DNA of 64,000 bases from positions 2,558,501 to 2,622,500 of the forward strand of contig NC_019738.1 in NCBI RefSeq assembly GCF_000317515.1. Reading direction: 5' to 3'. The position numbers were made by a program, and so were the translations under genes. The DNA comes from Allocoleopsis franciscana PCC 7113 (lineage in GTDB: Bacteria > Cyanobacteriota > Cyanobacteriia > Cyanobacteriales > Coleofasciculaceae). The notes under the pieces were generated by a model. It was not told the DNA's origin, searched no databases, and saw only the letters and a program-made list of their open reading frames with translations. Positions 18,684 to 29,025 of the stretch are shown piece by piece; position 1 is the stretch's first letter, and every line of letters begins with the position of its first letter.

Positions 18684-19724
18684 ATGTTGGATACATTAGG
18701 TGCTTCGGCGTTAGCCAGATCGGGAACAATGGGTTCCGATCTGATTTCCATGGATTCCGATCAACCCAAGATCCTCGTTGTTGACGATCATCCCTCTAGT
18801 CGGATGACGGCTGTAGCTCTTTTATCGGTTGAAGGCTACGAAGTATTGGAGGCAGAAAGTGGACCGATCGCTCTCAAGCGAGTGGTTGAGTGCAGCCCCG
18901 ATTTAATTCTCCTGGATGTGATGATGCCAGGGATGGATGGGTATGAGGTCTGTCGGCGTCTCAAGGAAGATGAACAAACTCGCCTGATTCCAGTGGTATT
19001 TATCACCGCGCTCAATGATAAGCGATCGCGGATTATGGGAATCGAGGCTGGAGGCGATGATTTCTTAAGTAAACCGTTTGATCGCTTAGAACTTGCTGCA
19101 CGAGTTAAGTCTCTCGTCCGTCAAAAACGTCTCAATGAAGATTTAGACCACGCTGAACAGGTTCTGTTCTCCATGGCTAGAGCCGTTGAAAGCCGCGACC
19201 CCAATACGGGCGACCACTGTGAGCGACTAGTCGCCATGGGCAAAGCCTTTGGAGAGTACATCCAGCTACCTCGAACAGACATTCGGAATCTGATGTGGGG
19301 GGGCTATCTCCACGATATCGGCAAAGTGGGAATTCCCGACGCCGTACTGCTCAAAAAAGGCTCATTTACTCCCGAAGAGCGGGAGATTATGAATAATCAT
19401 GTCCTGATTGGCGAAAAAATCTGCAAACCATTACGCTCAATGCGGGGTGTCTTGCCAATTATTCGTTATCATCACGAGCGCTGGGATGGGACGGGTTATC
19501 CAGATGGTTTAGCGGAAGAGGAAATTCCCTACCTGGCACAAGTGTTTCAAGTCATCGATATCTACGATGCTTTAACCAGTGAGCGTCCTTACAAACGAGC
19601 CTTTACCGTAGCAGAGGCTTTAGACATTATGGTTCAGGAAACCCAACGAGGTTGGCGCAACCCCGAACTTTCCCAGCAGTTTACGGAATTTATCAAAACG
19701 GTTTACCTTGCACACTCAGCGTGA
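18684..19724 (+). CDS. response regulator with HD-GYP domain (probable cyclic-di-GMP phosphodiesterase)
   Basis: This two-domain signalling protein has a receiver domain at about 28-145, with an acidic pair (VVDDH), phospho-acceptor Asp78 (LILLDVMMPG) and the Lys in LSKPF. An HD-GYP domain follows at about 155-345. The metal-binding His-Asp are at 210-211 (LHDIGK), and the HHERWDGTGYPDG block contains an intact GYP triplet, so cyclic-di-GMP hydrolysis is expected. The N-terminal ~25 residues before the receiver are poorly conserved, and the start could be a later ATG at 18729 or 18753, since none has a good ribosome-binding site. No sensor kinase is adjacent. Confidence 0.88.
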   Translation: MLDTLGASALARSGTMGSDLISMDSDQPKILVVDDHPSSRMTAVALLSVEGYEVLEAESGPIALKRVVECSPDLILLDVMMPGMDGYEVCRRLKEDEQTRLIPVVFITALNDKRSRIMGIEAGGDDFLSKPFDRLELAARVKSLVRQKRLNEDLDHAEQVLFSMARAVESRDPNTGDHCERLVAMGKAFGEYIQLPRTDIRNLMWGGYLHDIGKVGIPDAVLLKKGSFTPEEREIMNNHVLIGEKICKPLRSMRGVLPIIRYHHERWDGTGYPDGLAEEEIPYLAQVFQVIDIYDALTSERPYKRAFTVAEALDIMVQETQRGWRNPELSQQFTEFIKTVYLAHSA

Positions 19725-19864
19725 TCGGGTCTTTCAGGATGATGAGTCAGCCGCTAGCTGATGCTGCTCAAACTGAATTATCCAGATTTGTCTATGGTTC
19801 CTCTAACTGTTATTATCAGTGAGCAAAATTTTGAAAACTGATAGCTGAAAGCTGATAGTACATC

Positions 19865-21235
19865 ATGGTTGCAGTAGCAATTCTAGCAGCAGGACGCGGG
19901 ACGCGGATGAAATCTGACCTGCCCAAGGTCTGTCATACGTTGGGTTCTCTGTCACTGGTTGAACGAGTACTCAAAAGTTGTCTCTCATTAGCCCCCTCGC
20001 GACTCCTCGTGGTTGTCGGCTATCAGAGTGAACAAGTCAAAAAGTCTTTGGCAGCCTATTCAAATGTGGAGTTCGTCGAACAGACACAGCAACTGGGAAC
20101 CGGTCATGCGGTGCAACAACTCCTACCCCACCTCGACGGATTTACAGACGACTTACTGATTTTAAACGGAGATGTTCCTCTGTTGCGATCGAGCACCATC
20201 AAACAGCTATTAGAAACCCATCAAGCGCATCGGAATGCTGCAACCCTCCTCACCGCCCACCTGCCCAATCCCCAAGGTTATGGGCGGGTTTTTTGTGACG
20301 ATCAAAATCTGCTGAATCAGATTGTCGAGGATCGGGACTGCACACCCACTCAAAAGGAAAATTGTCGTATCAACGCAGGGGTGTATTGCTTCCATTGGCC
20401 TCAATTAGCCACAGCGCTGCCGAAATTAGAGGCAAATAATGACCAGAAGGAATATTACCTGACGGATGTTGTTAACTTCTTAGAGCCAGTAATGGCAGTG
20501 GATGTAGCAGATTATCAAGAAATTCTCGGTATTAATGACCGCAAACAGCTAGCAAATGCCTATGAGATTTTGCAAACGCGGGTGAAGGATGACTGGATGA
20601 AAGCGGGAGTAACGTTAATCAATCCAGATAGCATCACGATTGATGACACCGTGGAATTGCAACCGGATGTAACTATTGAACCCCAAACCCATCTGCGGGG
20701 AAATACTCAAATTGGTACTGGTAGCCGCATTGGCCCTGGTAGTTTAATTGAAAATAGCCAGTTGGGTGAGAATGTGACGGTGCTGTACTCGGTGGTGAGT
20801 GACAGTGTGGTCAAACACGGTACCCGAATTGGCCCATATACTCATCTGCGGGGTCATGTGGAAGTCGGGGAATCCTGCCGAGTGGGCAATTTTGTCGAAT
20901 TGAAGAATACCACTGTGGGCGATCGCACCAATGTGGCACACTTATCTTATTTAGGTGATGCACAACTAGGAAATAAAGTCAATATTGGTGCGGGGACGAT
21001 TACGGCGAACTACGATGGTGTGAAAAAACATCGTACCCAAATTGGCGATCGCACAAAAACCGGCTCCAACAGTGTCCTGGTTGCACCCATTACCTTAGGG
21101 CAAGATGTCACGATTGCTGCCGGTTCGACTGTCACTGAAGATGTACCCGATGATTGCCTAGTACTGGCGCGGGCGAGGCAGGTCGTGAAACCCGGTTGGC
21201 GGTTAAAAACTCCATCCGAAACATCATCCAGTTAA
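19865..21235 (+). CDS. glmU: bifunctional N-acetylglucosamine-1-phosphate uridyltransferase / glucosamine-1-phosphate acetyltransferase
   Basis: GlmU makes UDP-GlcNAc for peptidoglycan and lipopolysaccharide in the cytoplasm. The 456-residue length is normal. The N-terminal pyrophosphorylase begins with [16 protein letters not shown], the nucleotide-binding signature. The C-terminal half is a left-handed beta helix of hexapeptide repeats (about 255-440), with the acetyltransferase active-site region around [11 protein letters not shown] and [11 protein letters not shown]. The ATG at 19865 follows a short repeat-like sequence (CTGATAGCTGAAAGCTGATAG) and has no clear ribosome-binding site. Confidence 0.97.
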   Translation: MVAVAILAAGRGTRMKSDLPKVCHTLGSLSLVERVLKSCLSLAPSRLLVVVGYQSEQVKKSLAAYSNVEFVEQTQQLGTGHAVQQLLPHLDGFTDDLLILNGDVPLLRSSTIKQLLETHQAHRNAATLLTAHLPNPQGYGRVFCDDQNLLNQIVEDRDCTPTQKENCRINAGVYCFHWPQLATALPKLEANNDQKEYYLTDVVNFLEPVMAVDVADYQEILGINDRKQLANAYEILQTRVKDDWMKAGVTLINPDSITIDDTVELQPDVTIEPQTHLRGNTQIGTGSRIGPGSLIENSQLGENVTVLYSVVSDSVVKHGTRIGPYTHLRGHVEVGESCRVGNFVELKNTTVGDRTNVAHLSYLGDAQLGNKVNIGAGTITANYDGVKKHRTQIGDRTKTGSNSVLVAPITLGQDVTIAAGSTVTEDVPDDCLVLARARQVVKPGWRLKTPSETSSS

Positions 21236-21343
21236 CTGTCGTTGCCTTTTTGAGGCATCTTGGAATGGAGAAGTCAACGGCTTCGACTGCTTATTTCCAA
21301 TAAAGTCTAGATTATTAACACCCCTTAGCGAATAGAATTCGTC

Positions 21344-23209
21344 ATGCCGACCTATCGATCCAAAACCTCCACCCAAGGACGCAATATGGCTGGTGCCCGC
21401 GCTCTCTGGCGTGCCACCGGAATGCAGACCGAAGATTTCGAGAAGCCCATCATTGCAGTTGCCAACTCCTTTACTCAATTCGTACCCGGTCACGTTCACC
21501 TCAAGGATCTGGGTCAATTGGTGTGCCGTGAGATTGAAGCCGCAGGTGGTGTCGCCAAGGAATTCAACACCATCGCCGTGGATGATGGCATTGCTATGGG
21601 TCATGACGGGATGCTCTACAGTCTGCCCTCGCGGGAGATCATCGCCGATTCGGTTGAGTACATGGTCAACGCCCATTGTGCCGACGCCCTAGTCTGCATT
21701 TCCAATTGTGACAAAATCACTCCCGGTATGTTGATGGCAGCCCTGCGTCTCAACATTCCCACCGTATTTGTTTCCGGTGGTCCGATGGAAGCGGGCAAGA
21801 CCAAGCTCTCAGACCACAAACTGGACTTGGTGGACGCTATGGTAGTTGCCGCCAACGACAATATCAGCGACGAGATTGTCGAAGAATATGAGCGTTCCGC
21901 CTGCCCAACCTGTGGCTCTTGCTCCGGCATGTTCACCGCCAACTCCATGAACTGTCTCACTGAAGCCATTGGTCTTTCCTTACCGGGCAACGGCACCGTG
22001 CTGGCGACCCATTTCGACCGTAAAGATCTGTTCCTCAACGCGGCGCGAACCATTGTCAGCATTACCCGCCGCTACTATGAGCAGGACGATGAATCGGTAC
22101 TGCCCCGCTCTATCGCTAGTTTCAAAGCGTTTGAAAATGCCTTGATGCTGGATATCGCGATGGGGGGATCGACTAACACCATTTTGCACTTGCTTGCCGC
22201 CGTCCATGAAGCCGGTGTTGATTTCACCTTGTCCGACATCGATCGCCTCTCGCGCCAGGTTCCCCAACTCTGCAAAGTGGCACCGAATACCCAAAAGTAT
22301 CATATAGAAGATGTCCACCGTGCTGGCGGTATTCCTGGTATTCTTGGTGAGCTAGATCGTGCTGGCCTGCTCCACACCGACGTGCCGACGGTTCACAGTA
22401 AGACAATGAAAGAAGCGCTCGATCGCTGGGATGTCATGCGTACCGATGACGAAGCTGTCCACACCTTCTTCAAGGCTGGTCCGGCGGGGATTCCCACTCA
22501 GCAAGCATTCAGTCAATCGACCCGCTGGCCTTCACTCGACCTAGACCGGGAAAACGGCTGTATCCGTAGCGTCGAAAACGCCTACAGCACCGAGGGCGGA
22601 CTGGCTGTACTCTACGGCAACCTAGCTGAGCGCGGCTGTATTGTGAAGACGGCAGGCGTAGACGAAAGCATTCTGGTGTTTGAAGGTAAGGCACGCATTT
22701 ATGAAAGTCAGGATGCCGCTGTCAAAGGAATTCTCAACGATGAAGTGGAACCAGGTGACGTAGTGATTATTCGCTATGAAGGCCCGCGCGGTGGCCCTGG
22801 TATGCAGGAAATGCTCTATCCGACCAGCTACCTTAAATCCAAGGGTCTGGGTAAGGCTTGTGCCTTATTGACCGACGGTCGCTTCTCCGGCGGGACTTCG
22901 GGACTCTCGATTGGTCATGTCTCTCCGGAGGCGGCAGCGGGGGGCAACATTGCTCTGGTCAAGGACGGCGATCGCATCCGGATCGATATCCCCAATCGCA
23001 GCATTAACGTAGAGCTATCGGCGGAAGAACTAGCCAACCGTCGGGTTGCAATGGAAGCGTTGGGCAAAGATGCCTGGAAGCCTGCACAGAAGAGGCAGCG
23101 GCGGGTAACAGCGGCGCTCAAGGCTTATGCACTGCTGGCAACTAGCGCGGATCAAGGTGCGGTACGAAACCTGGCAGTACTCGAATCGGAGGTTATTCAG
23201 CTCAGATAG
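21344..23209 (+). CDS. ilvD: dihydroxy-acid dehydratase, long proteobacterial-type form
   Basis: IlvD dehydrates dihydroxy acids in valine, isoleucine and pantothenate synthesis using an Fe-S cluster. The 621-residue product contains the cluster-ligand regions [12 protein letters not shown] and [16 protein letters not shown], plus [15 protein letters not shown] near the C-terminus. Block by block ([43 protein letters not shown]) it follows the E. coli enzyme closely. It is also about 60 residues longer than the usual cyanobacterial IlvD of roughly 560 residues. The gene is visibly richer in G+C than its neighbours. This points to lateral acquisition from a proteobacterium. An IS200/IS605-like hairpin lies just downstream. 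Confidence 0.96.
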   Translation: MPTYRSKTSTQGRNMAGARALWRATGMQTEDFEKPIIAVANSFTQFVPGHVHLKDLGQLVCREIEAAGGVAKEFNTIAVDDGIAMGHDGMLYSLPSREIIADSVEYMVNAHCADALVCISNCDKITPGMLMAALRLNIPTVFVSGGPMEAGKTKLSDHKLDLVDAMVVAANDNISDEIVEEYERSACPTCGSCSGMFTANSMNCLTEAIGLSLPGNGTVLATHFDRKDLFLNAARTIVSITRRYYEQDDESVLPRSIASFKAFENALMLDIAMGGSTNTILHLLAAVHEAGVDFTLSDIDRLSRQVPQLCKVAPNTQKYHIEDVHRAGGIPGILGELDRAGLLHTDVPTVHSKTMKEALDRWDVMRTDDEAVHTFFKAGPAGIPTQQAFSQSTRWPSLDLDRENGCIRSVENAYSTEGGLAVLYGNLAERGCIVKTAGVDESILVFEGKARIYESQDAAVKGILNDEVEPGDVVIIRYEGPRGGPGMQEMLYPTSYLKSKGLGKACALLTDGRFSGGTSGLSIGHVSPEAAAGGNIALVKDGDRIRIDIPNRSINVELSAEELANRRVAMEALGKDAWKPAQKRQRRVTAALKAYALLATSADQGAVRNLAVLESEVIQLR

Positions 23210-23239
23210 AAATCAGGAAAATCCAGGATTAAACGCTTA

Positions 23240-23295
23240 CGAGTCGGATTTCATCCCCTCCTTAAAAGGCAGGGGTTCTCATCCTCCCGCATTAC
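23240..23295 (+). mobile_element. solitary IS200/IS605-like end hairpin
   Basis: An imperfect hairpin follows the ilvD stop: CCCCT plus CC, a TTAAAA loop, then GG, a bulged C and AGGGG (23255-23275), flanked by TTTCAT before and TTCTCATCC after. A hairpin with one bulged base in the 3' arm, in this flanking context, resembles the ends of IS200/IS605 elements. No tnpA or tnpB is nearby, so it would be a relic or a small non-autonomous copy. It could instead be serving as the ilvD terminator, though no T-run follows. Family assignment is from memory. Confidence 0.4.
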
Positions 23296-23319
23296 CTTGA
23301 TAAACTGGATAATTATAGG

Positions 23320-26088
23320 GTGATGGATTGGATGAGACGAGTGCCGTTGTGGGTTTTGTTCTTACTGAGTCTATTCTTATGGATGGGGCTGATTGGTATC
23401 AAGCAGACGTTTCCCTTAAGGGCGCAACAGCCCTTGACGCCCCCAGCGACTCACACCCATACCCCTTTAGTGCTGTCTCAGACCAAGGTAAAATCTAGCT
23501 CTGACTCGGAATTAGAGGCGTTTGACAAGCTAGTCGCAGACACGGAAAAGTTAGAAGGGCTGTTTAACCTTTACCGCAATCAGGAGACAGCTAAAATTTA
23601 CCTGGAAGTAAAGCCCCAACAGTTGAACAAAAACTACCTTGCCACTGTAACGATGGAATCGGGCATCGGCGAACGAGGGCTATACAGTGGAGTTCCGCTA
23701 CAAACTTGGCTGTTCTACTTCCGCCGCATGAATAACAATTTACACTTCGTTGTGCGGAATGTGAATTTTCGTGCTGAACCGGGCGATCCTCAAGTGCGAT
23801 CGCTTGATCGCTCATTTAGCGATTCTGTTCTTTACTCGCTTCCGATTAAAAGCATTCATCCGAATCAAGAGACAATTCTCATCGATTTGGGTGACTTGAT
23901 GCTCACCGATTTTCCAGGATTAACCCCTTTCTTAGAAGACGCCTTGAGAGGAAACTACCAACTTGATGCGGACAAGTCTTATTTCGGTACAGCCAAAGCT
24001 TTTCCAGCGAATGTTGAGATTGAATCAATTTATGGATTCTCTTTAAATTCTGGCGAAGGTGACTACTTGCCAACGCTTCCCGATAACCGCGCCCTTACCC
24101 TTCGCGTTCGCTACAGTCTCTCTCAGCTTGAGCCAAATAACAGCTACCGTCCGCGCCTAGCGGACGAACGTGTTGGTTATTTTTTAACCACTTATCAAGA
24201 CTTCTCCAACCCTAAACGTCGCGATTCATTTGTACGCTATATCAACCGTTGGCATTTAGAAAAACAAGACCCAAAAGCGCCCTTATCTCCCCCGAAAAAA
24301 CCAATTGTGTTTTGGATCGAAAACGCCGTGCCTTTAGAATACCGCCAAGCGATTCGGGAAGGGGTACTAATGTGGAACAAAGCCTTTGAGAAGGCGGGAT
24401 TTCAAGATGCCATTCAAGTAGAACAAATGCCCGATAATGCCGATTGGGACGCGGCGGATGTGCGATACAACACCATTCGCTGGTTCAATTCTTTAGATGG
24501 GTTTTTTGCTAGAGGGCCGGCACGAGTGAACCCCTTAACCGGAGAAATCTTAGATGCTGATATCGTCGTAGATAGTGGTTTAGTACGTGACATGCAGCAG
24601 GATTTTCGCCGTTTGGTGGAACAGAATCAAGGGCAGAAGAATTCGTTGCTCTCAACTTTGATGGGAGGGGGTAATCTTTGCCCATCCGTGATGGATCGCT
24701 CATCTGCATCCAAAAAAACGTCTGTTTTATCACAATTAGCAAAAGACCACGACCTTTGCTATGGCAGGGAGTCAATTCAGCAGTCTGCAATTGATCGATT
24801 GGGATTGTCTTTGCTTTCTTCTAGTACCCAACTTAGGAGTGAGCAAATGAAAGAATATGTGGATCAGCGCTTGCGTTGGGTGATTGCTCACGAAGTCGGA
24901 CATACTCTGGGTTTGCGTCACAACTTTCGGGGCAGCACACTGCTTGCACCCCAGGAATTGAATAATACCAAGGTCACTCAGACAAAAGGTTTAGTCAACT
25001 CGGTGATGGATTACTTGCCGATTAACCTGGCAGCCCAAGGAACACCGCAGGGAGACTATTTTCCCGTTGCGGTTGGTGTTTATGATCAGTGGGCAATTGA
25101 GTATGGCTATAAACCCAGTGGTGCCATTTTTGCTCAAAGGGAACGACGGTTTTTAGAGGAGATTGCCCAGCGTTCCACCAACCCAGATCTCGCCTATGCA
25201 ACGGATGAGGATATCTTTGATCTGAACCCTGATGCCAATCGTTGGGATATGAGTAGTGATGTCCTGACTTATTCTCAAACCCAATTGGATAATGCACGAG
25301 CCATGTGGGCACGCCTGGAAAAGCGTTATCCCAGTCGTGGTGAAAGTTACAGCGAACTCAGCGAACTGTTTGATACGGTGTTCTGGCATTATTTCCAGAA
25401 CGTCTATTTCATCACAAAATATATTGGGGGACAGTCGTTTTATCGCAACCATGCAGGAGATCCGAATGGGAGATTACCTTTTGAAGCGGTACCGGTGGCA
25501 AAGCAACGAGAGGCACTCTCCGTGTTGCAAAAATACGTGTTTGCCGCAGATGCGTTCCAGTTTTCACCTCAGTTATTGAATAAGTTAGCGCCATCGCGGT
25601 GGAGAGATTGGGGCAATGACTTGAAGATCGAGCGATTGGATTACCCGATTCACCAGAGTATTTTCTTTTTGCAAAGTCAGGTGTTGGGAGATTTGCTTTC
25701 GGGCGATCGCCTCACTCGTTTACAAGATATTGAACTCAAGAGTCCTGCTGATCAAGCGTTGACCCTGCCAGAATTGTTTAAAACCTTGGAAGATAGTATT
25801 TGGACAGAGGTACTCCAACCCGACGACAAATCTCTTTCGATCTCCAGTATTCGCCGCTCATTGCAACGGAGTTACCTGAATCAATTAACGAGTATGGTAT
25901 TGCGGACAGATAATGTGCCGGAAGATGCCCGAACCCTCGCTTGGTATCGATTACGCCAGTTGCAAGGAAGCCTCAATGGTACACTCAGAAGGCACGGTGG
26001 AGAGATGGATACTTACACCAAAGCTCACTTGGAAGAAACGCGATCGCGCATCCGTAAAGCGTTGGATGCCCAGCTCCAAGCCCAGTAA
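23320..26088 (+). CDS. large zinc-dependent metalloprotease (metzincin-like)
   Basis: The 922-residue exported or membrane-anchored protein has an N-terminal hydrophobic helix (about 9-27). A central catalytic region carries HEVGHTLGLRH at residues 524-534, the HExxHxxGxxH zinc signature, with a downstream Met in SVMDYLP that fits a Met-turn. A long N-terminal domain of DUF5117 type precedes it and a helical C-terminal region follows (DUF4953-like families). The substrate is unknown. The start is GTG 23320, immediately followed by ATG 23323; no clear ribosome-binding site separates them. It appears monocistronic. Confidence 0.85.
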   Translation: MMDWMRRVPLWVLFLLSLFLWMGLIGIKQTFPLRAQQPLTPPATHTHTPLVLSQTKVKSSSDSELEAFDKLVADTEKLEGLFNLYRNQETAKIYLEVKPQQLNKNYLATVTMESGIGERGLYSGVPLQTWLFYFRRMNNNLHFVVRNVNFRAEPGDPQVRSLDRSFSDSVLYSLPIKSIHPNQETILIDLGDLMLTDFPGLTPFLEDALRGNYQLDADKSYFGTAKAFPANVEIESIYGFSLNSGEGDYLPTLPDNRALTLRVRYSLSQLEPNNSYRPRLADERVGYFLTTYQDFSNPKRRDSFVRYINRWHLEKQDPKAPLSPPKKPIVFWIENAVPLEYRQAIREGVLMWNKAFEKAGFQDAIQVEQMPDNADWDAADVRYNTIRWFNSLDGFFARGPARVNPLTGEILDADIVVDSGLVRDMQQDFRRLVEQNQGQKNSLLSTLMGGGNLCPSVMDRSSASKKTSVLSQLAKDHDLCYGRESIQQSAIDRLGLSLLSSSTQLRSEQMKEYVDQRLRWVIAHEVGHTLGLRHNFRGSTLLAPQELNNTKVTQTKGLVNSVMDYLPINLAAQGTPQGDYFPVAVGVYDQWAIEYGYKPSGAIFAQRERRFLEEIAQRSTNPDLAYATDEDIFDLNPDANRWDMSSDVLTYSQTQLDNARAMWARLEKRYPSRGESYSELSELFDTVFWHYFQNVYFITKYIGGQSFYRNHAGDPNGRLPFEAVPVAKQREALSVLQKYVFAADAFQFSPQLLNKLAPSRWRDWGNDLKIERLDYPIHQSIFFLQSQVLGDLLSGDRLTRLQDIELKSPADQALTLPELFKTLEDSIWTEVLQPDDKSLSISSIRRSLQRSYLNQLTSMVLRTDNVPEDARTLAWYRLRQLQGSLNGTLRRHGGEMDTYTKAHLEETRSRIRKALDAQLQAQ

Positions 26089-26361
26089 GCACAGGAGCAC
26101 AGGAGCTGAGGAATTGATCGGATACTCATTTGTGATTAAAATTACCATCGGCGGGCTGTGATTGGTATGGCACCTGAGTTATATTTTCATCAAACCATCA
26201 GGAACAAGAGTTCAAAGTTCCGATAAATTTTCTGACTAGATTCGATAAAGCGTCAAATAAGTCGCGTTTTCTCGCTTTCAATATAGATAGGTACTGTGGT
26301 TAACGACTGCACACAGAGTAGACCTTTGTGCCTCAAGGACGCTTCGCATACTCCAGGATAT

Positions 26362-27735
26362 ATGTTTACCAAAGAAAACACTCTCTCCACGGAGCTCAAA
26401 GGACAACGCACTTTGGCAGCGATTATCTTTACAGATGTCGTCAGCTATAGTGCAATGATGGCAGCCAACGAAGAGTACACCCTGGACTTGCTCCGCCGGG
26501 ACTTCAAAGTCATGAAACAACTGTGTCAGCAGTTTGAAGGCAAAGTCCTCAAAACCATTGGTGACGCGCTGCTGATGTACTTCCCTAGTGCTGTGAAAGC
26601 CGTCGCTTGCGCCAAAAAAATTCAATCCAGTTTTGCTGAATTAGCCGCTAACCTCGCTCCAGAAGAAGTTCTAATTCATCGGATTGGCGTTCATTTAGGG
26701 GATGTGTTTTTCAATGGCACCGATGTCATGGGTGACGGGGTGAATGTGGCGGCACGGCTGCAATCAGAAGCCCAACCCGGTGGGATTTGTATGTCTCAGA
26801 CCGTCTATGATGTGGTGAAAACTCCCCTGGCTCTAACCGCTACTGACTTGGTGCCCAAAAAGTTAAAAAATATTCCCGGTTCAGTTTTGGTCTACCAAAT
26901 TCCCCCAATCCACCCTACACCTTTTACAGCTCCATTCGAGCTGGAATCGATGGATTCAGAAGGGAATAGCCAAGAGTCCGAGTTAGTCATTTACTCCTCT
27001 GGGCAATGGGTTTTGTTACATGAACATTTCTTCCAAATCGAAACGTATAGTCAAAATGTCAATGGCAAGCTGATTATCCAAATTCCCTCTAGAACTACCC
27101 AAGATGATGCGGCAATCCAAGCCCTTCGTCCTAAGCTTGAACACTCACCCCTGCTCAAATTCGCTTATCAAAATGACGGTTTTCTGGTTAAGGTCAAGAG
27201 TGTAGAATCGATATCTAGGGGGGATTGTAAACTCTGGACAGTCACACTTGAACCCAAACCTGTCAAGTTAGATAGTAAGGCGTTGGAGCAATCCTACAAA
27301 GGACGCAAGCAATTCTATACAGCCGATGATATTGCAACCTTAAAAGCAAGGCGGTTATTACTCAATGACCCACCCAAGTTGCAAATGCTGCAAGACGCTC
27401 AAGTTTTCAGTCCTGCTTTAGCTGAACGGGCCCTGTTGGAAAAATTAATTCAAAGCAGCGCAACGACAATTAGTATTCAAGATTGTGTGCTTCAATCGTT
27501 GTATTCACAATACAAAGACCAGCCTAAGATGTTCTTAGAAAAGGCGCGACTCCAAGCTATTTTCTATCTCAAAGCAGCGGGTGTAGTAGAACAAGTGATG
27601 GAGTTATCGTTAGGCTCGATTGGTCAAGGTAAGCTACACGTTCGGTTTTGTGGGAAACGGCAGCAAGTTTATGCGGGAATTGAACCTGCGACCATTGAAA
27701 TTGAAGGAGACTGTTTGCTGGTTAGCAGGAGTTGA
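26362..27735 (+). CDS. class III adenylate/guanylate cyclase with unassigned C-terminal half
   Basis: The N-terminal ~180 residues form a class III cyclase catalytic domain. They contain FTDVVSYSAMM with the first metal-binding Asp, KTIGDALLMYF with the base-contacting Lys and second metal Asp, and GDGVNVAARLQ with the transition-state Asn and Arg. All key residues are present, so it should be active. The substrate choice (ATP or GTP) is not settled by eye. Residues ~215-457 contain a mixed region and an alpha-helical part I cannot name. No membrane segment is seen. The ATG at 26362 has AGGA just upstream; an upstream GTG at 26296 would add 22 residues. Confidence 0.88.
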   Translation: MFTKENTLSTELKGQRTLAAIIFTDVVSYSAMMAANEEYTLDLLRRDFKVMKQLCQQFEGKVLKTIGDALLMYFPSAVKAVACAKKIQSSFAELAANLAPEEVLIHRIGVHLGDVFFNGTDVMGDGVNVAARLQSEAQPGGICMSQTVYDVVKTPLALTATDLVPKKLKNIPGSVLVYQIPPIHPTPFTAPFELESMDSEGNSQESELVIYSSGQWVLLHEHFFQIETYSQNVNGKLIIQIPSRTTQDDAAIQALRPKLEHSPLLKFAYQNDGFLVKVKSVESISRGDCKLWTVTLEPKPVKLDSKALEQSYKGRKQFYTADDIATLKARRLLLNDPPKLQMLQDAQVFSPALAERALLEKLIQSSATTISIQDCVLQSLYSQYKDQPKMFLEKARLQAIFYLKAAGVVEQVMELSLGSIGQGKLHVRFCGKRQQVYAGIEPATIEIEGDCLLVSRS

Positions 27736-28052
27736 ATCAGTTGAGGTGAGCAGCCTGATTACAAGGCAGAGCATCAACAATATCAGCTATAGGGTCAATT
27801 TTGTTAAGCAAATTATAGGGAGCGCACTTACCATCGCTTTTAATTCAATCTCGTTGGTCATGCTAATCCCCAATCACCATTACTGAACCGACGCTCTAGG
27901 GAGCTGGGGAGCACAGGAGATGGGAAGTCCGATAATTATTTTTCAGACTCCCCACATGCCTAGTATTCAGGCAATCACGCCTTTAACTGATGTACGATTG
28001 CAACTCAAAATCACGAGTTAAAGTAGCCAATACCTGATTAATTAGAAGGTAC
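27736..28052. other. intergenic stretch with a G-rich repeat fragment
   Basis: There is no supported gene. Around 27896-27925 it holds a G/A-rich phrase (GGGAGCTGGGGAGCACAGG) of a kind found elsewhere in the window at 26088-26110, 40995-41075 (complement) and 48870-48905. These look like dispersed intergenic repeats. Confidence 0.4.
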
Positions 28053-28424
28053 TTAGCGTCGAAATGGGTTAGAGCTCTCTTGGTTTTGTGCTTTATCTTC
28101 GTCTAAAGCATTAGCACTTTTCTTGGCTGTTTCTGGATACACCGAGCCAAATTGTTTGATGGCTTGTGCTGATTCTTCCGCAATATTCTGAAGTCGTTCA
28201 CCAGGAGCGTCTTCCGTTTCGCGAGCTTCTTCATACCACTCATTGGTGGTTGTGGGTCTTACGGACTCACCTTCCTTAGCTAAGGCTTTGTTATTACCCA
28301 AAGCAGCAAGATTGTTTGTCAGCACTAAAAAACCGATGATAACCACAGCAAAAAAACGCTTGACCTGAAGTCCCTGAAACCAAGAACTGATGTGAACGAA
28401 CGCGCTAGAAATCAAATTTTTCAT
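28053..28424 (-). CDS. small exported or membrane-anchored protein
   Basis: The 123-residue product begins with a basic/amphipathic stretch, then a hydrophobic segment (about 24-40, FFAVVIIGFLVLTNN) that could be a signal peptide or anchor. A charged helical region follows with WYEEARETEDAPGERLQNI and a polar tail ending PFRR. I recognise no catalytic domain. The start at 28424 has a GGAG about ten bases upstream on the minus strand; an upstream ATG would add seven residues. The following ~600 bases hold no convincing gene. Confidence 0.65.
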   Translation of the reverse strand: MKNLISSAFVHISSWFQGLQVKRFFAVVIIGFLVLTNNLAALGNNKALAKEGESVRPTTTNEWYEEARETEDAPGERLQNIAEESAQAIKQFGSVYPETAKKSANALDEDKAQNQESSNPFRR

Positions 28425-28445
28425 GCTAATACTCCATGAGTTCAT

Positions 28446-29025
28446 TAAAGAGGATTCTCACAGTTTAGGAATATCATTGGCTCACTCGAAACTCAGTTAA
28501 TCCTAGAAAAACTGAACTTAGTTTTTACCTGCAATTCACGGAATAAATGAATTGTAGATTAGTGATGAAATCGGATTAGAAAGACACCGATGTTCCAGCC
28601 AATTAACATTTGTAAACCTAAATCTAAGATTAACAGCCAAAAATTAATTCCTCCTCTAACAGAAGTCAGAGCTAATTTCTGTGTAATTTATCCTCGATTG
28701 AGTGACTCAAAAAGCTATCGATGGTCTTAGATAATCCTTTCAGGGTAAGCTCTCGCCGTATTTTGATTGATCTCGGTCATGCCAGTTGGAGCGCTCATAG
28801 AGCGGCGGACTGACTCATCCTTACTCATCCTTATGGAATATTTTTGATAGCTTGGAAATCTCCAACCTTCAGCAGATCATTTTTCCCAGTCGTCTTAGTT
28901 GTCACTTCGCTTACCCTTATAAGCGTAAAGTTAAGATTGTGAGCTGTCTCGCTGTTCGCCGGAGTGAACAGAATGTCTTTCACTCGTTCATCCCAATGAA
29001 ATCTCTATTCTCCTAAGAGGCGTGT
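28446..29025. other. 580-base intergenic stretch with one possible tiny membrane-protein frame
   Basis: No firmly supported gene is present. On the minus strand at 28559-28687 a frame encodes a strongly hydrophobic helix (FWLLILDLGLQMLIGW then NIGVFLIRFHH) preceded by AGGAGG, but it lacks an ATG, GTG or TTG in a suitable place. The end of the stretch carries the AGAGG ribosome-binding site of the ABC1 kinase gene. Confidence 0.35.

Noticed and set aside
28559..28687. Real gene for a micro-protein
   Set aside because: Not called as CDS because no accepted start codon could be assigned; kept only as a finding.
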